A DNA stretch of 15,657 bases from Streptosporangiaceae bacterium (GTDB lineage: Bacteria > Actinomycetota > Actinomycetes > Streptosporangiales > Streptosporangiaceae), in the NCBI GenBank assembly GCA_030050125.1, contig JASIJN010000572.1, positions 1 to 15,657 on the forward strand, in the 5' to 3' direction. This document shows positions 12,550-15,657 of the stretch, in pieces. Within the stretch, counting starts at the first letter, position 1. Each line of letters starts with the position of its first letter. The notes below the pieces were generated by a model. The model was not told the origin of the DNA, did not search any database, and was given only the letters and a program-made list of their open reading frames with translations. A program made the translations under genes and the position numbers.

Positions 12550-15500
12550 GCGCCGGCTCTGCGCATGCGCCGCCAGCGTTCGGCACTTGGGTTGCCGCCG
12601 TCCACGTCTCCGAGAATGACTACGAGCCGACGGGTGCGGCCGTGGTGCTCGATGAACGGCGGGTGCTGACCTGTGCCCACGTCATCACCACGAAAGAGGG
12701 AGTCGTCCAGCAACCCTTGTGGGTCTCGTTTCCGGCCGCGGAAAGCTCGGTCGCTGGCCGGCGGCGACGCGTGGCAAGGTGGGTCCTCTCGCACACCGTG
12801 TGGGATGTCGCCGTGCTGGAGTTAGACGACGATGTGCCCGCCGGGGTCCAGGGGGCGCCGCTGCGGCGGCCCAAGCCTTCGGATCTGGTTGGCAAGCGGT
12901 GGTGGGCGTTCGGGTTCCCCGACCGTGATCCTTACGGCGATAGCGCGGAGGGATCGGTGGGAGCGGCGCTGGCGTACGGCTGGATCCGGCTGGACACCGA
13001 ATCGCGCTACGTGGTGCGGCCGGGCTTCAGCGGCGGAGGCCTCTGGTCCCCGGACTATGAGTCGGTCGTCGCCCTGGTGGGCCAGGCCCACGGCAATGGC
13101 GATGGCCGTGCCATCACCCTGCATCAGGTCGATCTGTGTTTGCCGCAGGAGAAACTGGCGCTGCTGGCCGACTGGTCGGCTCGGGCGGCCGACGAGGTCG
13201 CGCTGGCAGCATGGGGCTGGAGCCTGGCCGCTGACCCGGAGGGGGTCCGGCATTGGCGCCCGCGCGCCCGCGGCGTGAGCATCGATAGCGAGCGGGGTTA
13301 CAGGTTCCGCGGTCGGACCGCCGCACTCGAGGTGATCACGCGGCGGCTGGACCGCCCGGCACCCGACCGGCGGGTGCTCGTGGTAACCGGTTCGCCGGGA
13401 GTGGGAAAGTCCGCGGTCCTGGGCCGGATCGTGACCACCTCCGACGCCGCGATCTGTGCCATCCTGCCCGGCGAAGATGACGCCGTCCGGGCGAAGGTGG
13501 GGTCGGTGGCGTGCGCCGTGCACGCGAAAGGGAAGACGGCTCTGGAGGTCGCGAACGAGATCGCCCGCGCTGCGTCGGCGGCGCTGCCGATGCAGCCCGG
13601 CGATCTGGCGCCAGCCGTCCGGGACGTACTGGAGGCGCGGGGCGGGCAACGCTTCAACGTGATCATCGATGCCCTGGATGAGGCGGCAACGCCGGCCCAG
13701 GCCCGGGTGATCGTCAGGGAGCTCGTTCTGCCGCTCGCCGAGACCTGCTCGAACGTGGGCGCGCAGGTCGTCGTGGGCACGCGTCGCCACGACGACGGCG
13801 GCTCGCTGCTCGAGGTGTTCGCTGGCTCCGTGACGGTTGTCGACCTGGATGACAGCGAGTACTTCGAGGAGGCGGACCTGGCCGCGTACGCGAAGGCATG
13901 CCTGCAGTTGACCGGCGATGAGCGGCCCGGTAACCCCTACGCCGATGACAAGGTGGCCTGGCCGGTGGCGCAACGGGTGGCCAAGGTCGCCGACCGTAAC
14001 TTCCTCATCGCGGGGCTGGTCGCCCGGGGCCACGGGGTCCACGACGAGGAAGCCGTCGACCCCGGCCAGATCATGTTCGACGCCACGGTGAGCTCTGCCC
14101 TGGCCGGTTACCTGGAGCGGATCAGCCCGGTGTCCGGGCTGACGGCCGCTGAGGCACTGACCTGCCTGGCATTCGCCGAGGCGCCGGGACTCCCGGCCGC
14201 CCTCTGGCAGGTAGTGGCCGAGCGCGTGTACGAGGCGGCGGCCAGCGCCCGGGACCTGGCGCGGTTCGCGCGGTCGTCGGCGGCGAACTTCCTGGTGGAG
14301 TCCAGCGTGGGCAGCGCCACGCCTGCGTTCCGGCTGTTCCATCAGGCGCTGGACGATGCTCTGCTCGCCGCTCGAGCTCACGTCACCCATCGCGCGAACG
14401 ACGAGCGCGATATCGCCAGCGCGCTGACCGGCTATGGCCGCCGCGTGGGGTGGCCCGATGCACCCGAGTACCTGCTGCGGTCGTTGCCCGGGCACGCCGC
14501 CGCGGGCGGGCTGATCGATGATCTTCTCACCGATGACGAGTACCTGCTGCACGCCGATCATTGGCGGCTGATGCTCGCCGCTGGCCGCGCGACCTCTGAC
14601 CAAGCACGGCTCCGCGTCCAGATGCTGGGGCTGACTCAGGAAGCGGCGACCGCCACAAGCGGCGAACGTGCTGCCCTGTTCAGCGTGACCGAGGTCGTGG
14701 AGCACCTCGGCACCGGCTTCAGTGGCGTCGGCAAAGGCGCCCCGTACCTCGCTCAGTGGGCCCAGGCCAGGTCGCAGGACGCGGGTGCGGCCAATGCGGG
14801 CCACCAGGGCGCGGTCACCGGCGTGTGCGCGGTCACCGTCGGCGGGCGTGAGCTGCTGGCCAGCGCCGGCGGCGATCACACGGTGCGGGTGTGGGATGCG
14901 GTGACCGGTGAGCAGCGGGTCGTGCTGGAGGGGCATCAGGGGTGGGTGCGCGGTGTGTGCGCGGTCAGCGTCGGCGGGCGGGAGTTGCTGGCCAGCGCCG
15001 GCGATGACCAGACGGTGCGGGTCTGGGATGCGGCGACCGGCGAGCAGCGGGCTGTCCTGCGCGGGCATCAGGGCAGGGTCAGCAGCGTCTGCCCGGTCAG
15101 CGTCGGCGGGCGGGAGCTGCTGGCCAGCGCGAGTTCCGACCAGACGGTGCGGGTGTGGGACGCGGTGACCGGTGAGCAGCGGGCCGTGCTGGAGGGGCAT
15201 CAGGGGTGGGTGCGCGGTGTGTGCGCGGTGAGCGTGGCCGGGCGGGAGTTGCTGGCCAGCGCGAGTGATGACCAGACGGTGCGGGTGTGGGATGCGGCCA
15301 CGGGTGAGCAGCGGGCTGTGCTGGAGGGGCATGAGGGTGCGGTGAGCAGCGTGTGTGCGGTCAGCGTCGGCGGGCGGGAGTTGCTGGCCAGCGGCGGCGG
15401 CGACCGGATGGTGCGGGTGTGGGATGCGGCCACGGGTGAGCAGCGGGGTGTGCTGGAGGGGCATGAGGGCGCGGTGAGCAGCGTGTGCGCGGTCAGCGTG

Positions 15501-15657
15501 GCCGGGCGGGGGTTGCTGGCCAGCGGCGGTGATGACCAGATGGTGCGGGTGTGGGATGCGGCCACGGGTGAGCAGCGGGCCGTACTGGAGGGGCATGAGG
15601 GTGCGGTGAGCGGCGTGTGCGCGGGGAGTGTGGCCGGGCGGGAGTTGCTGGCCAGCG
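12546..15657 (+). CDS. Trypsin-like protease - STAND/NACHT NTPase - WD40 repeat protein (3' truncated)
   Basis: Open without a stop from the ATG at 12546 to the window edge (over 1037 codons). Residues 10-210 form a trypsin-like serine protease with the full triad: His45 in LTCAHV, Asp87 in WDVAVLEL, Ser162 in GFSGGG. After FRGRTAALEVI (254-264) comes a STAND/NACHT-type NTPase with Walker A GSPGVGKS (282-289), Walker B NVIIDALDEA (371-380) and a sensor-like GTRR (411-414). A helical region follows, including the LFHQALDDAL stretch near 600 and YLLRSLPGHAAAGG near 642. From residue 752 six complete and one partial 44-residue WD40 units follow. No signal peptide, so it is cytosolic. The architecture is that of regulated conflict or immune switches: propeller as sensor, NTPase as switch, protease as effector. 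It overlaps the Trypco1-like gene by ATGA and carries one TTA codon (12822-12824). Target and trigger are unknown. Confidence 0.93.
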   Translation, partial: MSAGSAHAPPAFGTWVAAVHVSENDYEPTGAAVVLDERRVLTCAHVITTKEGVVQQPLWVSFPAAESSVAGRRRRVARWVLSHTVWDVAVLELDDDVPAGVQGAPLRRPKPSDLVGKRWWAFGFPDRDPYGDSAEGSVGAALAYGWIRLDTESRYVVRPGFSGGGLWSPDYESVVALVGQAHGNGDGRAITLHQVDLCLPQEKLALLADWSARAADEVALAAWGWSLAADPEGVRHWRPRARGVSIDSERGYRFRGRTAALEVITRRLDRPAPDRRVLVVTGSPGVGKSAVLGRIVTTSDAAICAILPGEDDAVRAKVGSVACAVHAKGKTALEVANEIARAASAALPMQPGDLAPAVRDVLEARGGQRFNVIIDALDEAATPAQARVIVRELVLPLAETCSNVGAQVVVGTRRHDDGGSLLEVFAGSVTVVDLDDSEYFEEADLAAYAKACLQLTGDERPGNPYADDKVAWPVAQRVAKVADRNFLIAGLVARGHGVHDEEAVDPGQIMFDATVSSALAGYLERISPVSGLTAAEALTCLAFAEAPGLPAALWQVVAERVYEAAASARDLARFARSSAANFLVESSVGSATPAFRLFHQALDDALLAARAHVTHRANDERDIASALTGYGRRVGWPDAPEYLLRSLPGHAAAGGLIDDLLTDDEYLLHADHWRLMLAAGRATSDQARLRVQMLGLTQEAATATSGERAALFSVTEVVEHLGTGFSGVGKGAPYLAQWAQARSQDAGAANAGHQGAVTGVCAVTVGGRELLASAGGDHTVRVWDAVTGEQRVVLEGHQGWVRGVCAVSVGGRELLASAGDDQTVRVWDAATGEQRAVLRGHQGRVSSVCPVSVGGRELLASASSDQTVRVWDAVTGEQRAVLEGHQGWVRGVCAVSVAGRELLASASDDQTVRVWDAATGEQRAVLEGHEGAVSSVCAVSVGGRELLASGGGDRMVRVWDAATGEQRGVLEGHEGAVSSVCAVSVAGRGLLASGGDDQMVRVWDAATGEQRAVLEGHEGAVSGVCAGSVAGRELLAS
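14799..15657 (+). repeat. 132-bp tandem repeats encoding near-identical WD40 blades
   Basis: Units begin at 14799, 14931, 15063, 15195, 15327, 15459 and 15591 (the last cut by the window edge), exactly 132 bp apart, 44 codons each. Each encodes the WD40 pattern: GH at unit positions 1-2, Ser22, Asp26 and Trp32-Asp33, the usual His-Ser-Asp-Trp tetrad. Identity between units is very high along most of the length. Differences cluster at unit positions 3-8 (Gln/Glu, Ala/Trp/Arg, Thr/Arg/Ser, Gly/Ser) and 23-28, while 29-34 (VRVWDA) and 36-40 (TGEQR) are invariant. Recent amplification or continuing gene conversion is the simplest reading. Confidence 0.95.

Noticed and set aside
12822..15596. A 924-codon open frame on the minus strand
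   Set aside because: It is exactly antisense to the protease-STAND-WD40 gene. Its His/Pro/Arg-rich repeats are the complement of the WD40 units, and it ends at the complement of the TTA codon. No family-like motifs.
14799..15657. CRISPR array or insertion-sequence repeats
   Set aside because: The repeats are contiguous 132-bp coding units in frame with WD40 motifs, with no spacers and no transposase.

Overview
The window is high-GC DNA with actinobacterial gene content: a coenzyme-F420-linked NADP reductase, a GlnA2-type glutamine synthetase, a full-length GlnE adenylyltransferase, fused glutaminase/NAD synthetase, frequent GTG starts, several apparently leaderless genes and almost no TTA codons. 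F420 metabolism with the panB/nadE/glnA2/glnE neighbourhood points to a filamentous or soil actinomycete; I cannot name a genus.

Layout. Positions 1-445 hold the 3' end of an F420:NADP oxidoreductase gene (npdG), convergent with panB (486-1364, minus). A divergent metallo-beta-lactamase-fold hydrolase (1513-2163) runs tail to tail into nadE (2173-3984, minus). Positions 4053-5323 hold a small stress or catabolic module: a cupin and a NIPSNAP-like protein, translationally coupled on the minus strand, divergent from an HxlR-type regulator. A 350-base gene-free stretch (5324-5673) carries palindromes and an octanucleotide tandem repeat, then a possible GlnR half-site before glnA2 (5674-7032). 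An unrecognised 329-residue protein (7051-8040, minus) is divergent from a luciferase-like flavin/F420 oxidoreductase (8130-8906), which probably shares a transcript with glnE (8934-11987).

The right end (12226 to the window edge) is accessory and the most interesting part. A small Trypsin-co-occurring (Trypco1-like) protein overlaps by ATGA a very large gene, still open at 15657. That gene encodes an N-terminal trypsin-like serine protease, a STAND/NACHT-type NTPase with clear Walker A and B motifs, a helical linker and a C-terminal WD40 propeller built from near-identical 132-bp units. This fits a conflict or immune switch: the propeller senses a ligand, the NTPase switches state, and the protease acts as effector, with the small protein as substrate, adaptor or inhibitor. 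The gene carries the only TTA codon I found in any gene of the window.

The left three quarters is ordinary primary metabolism (pantothenate, NAD, glutamine and nitrogen control, F420). The right quarter looks like a defence-type insertion just downstream of glnE. Large open frames antisense to glnA2, glnE and the protease-STAND gene are compositional shadows and are not annotated.
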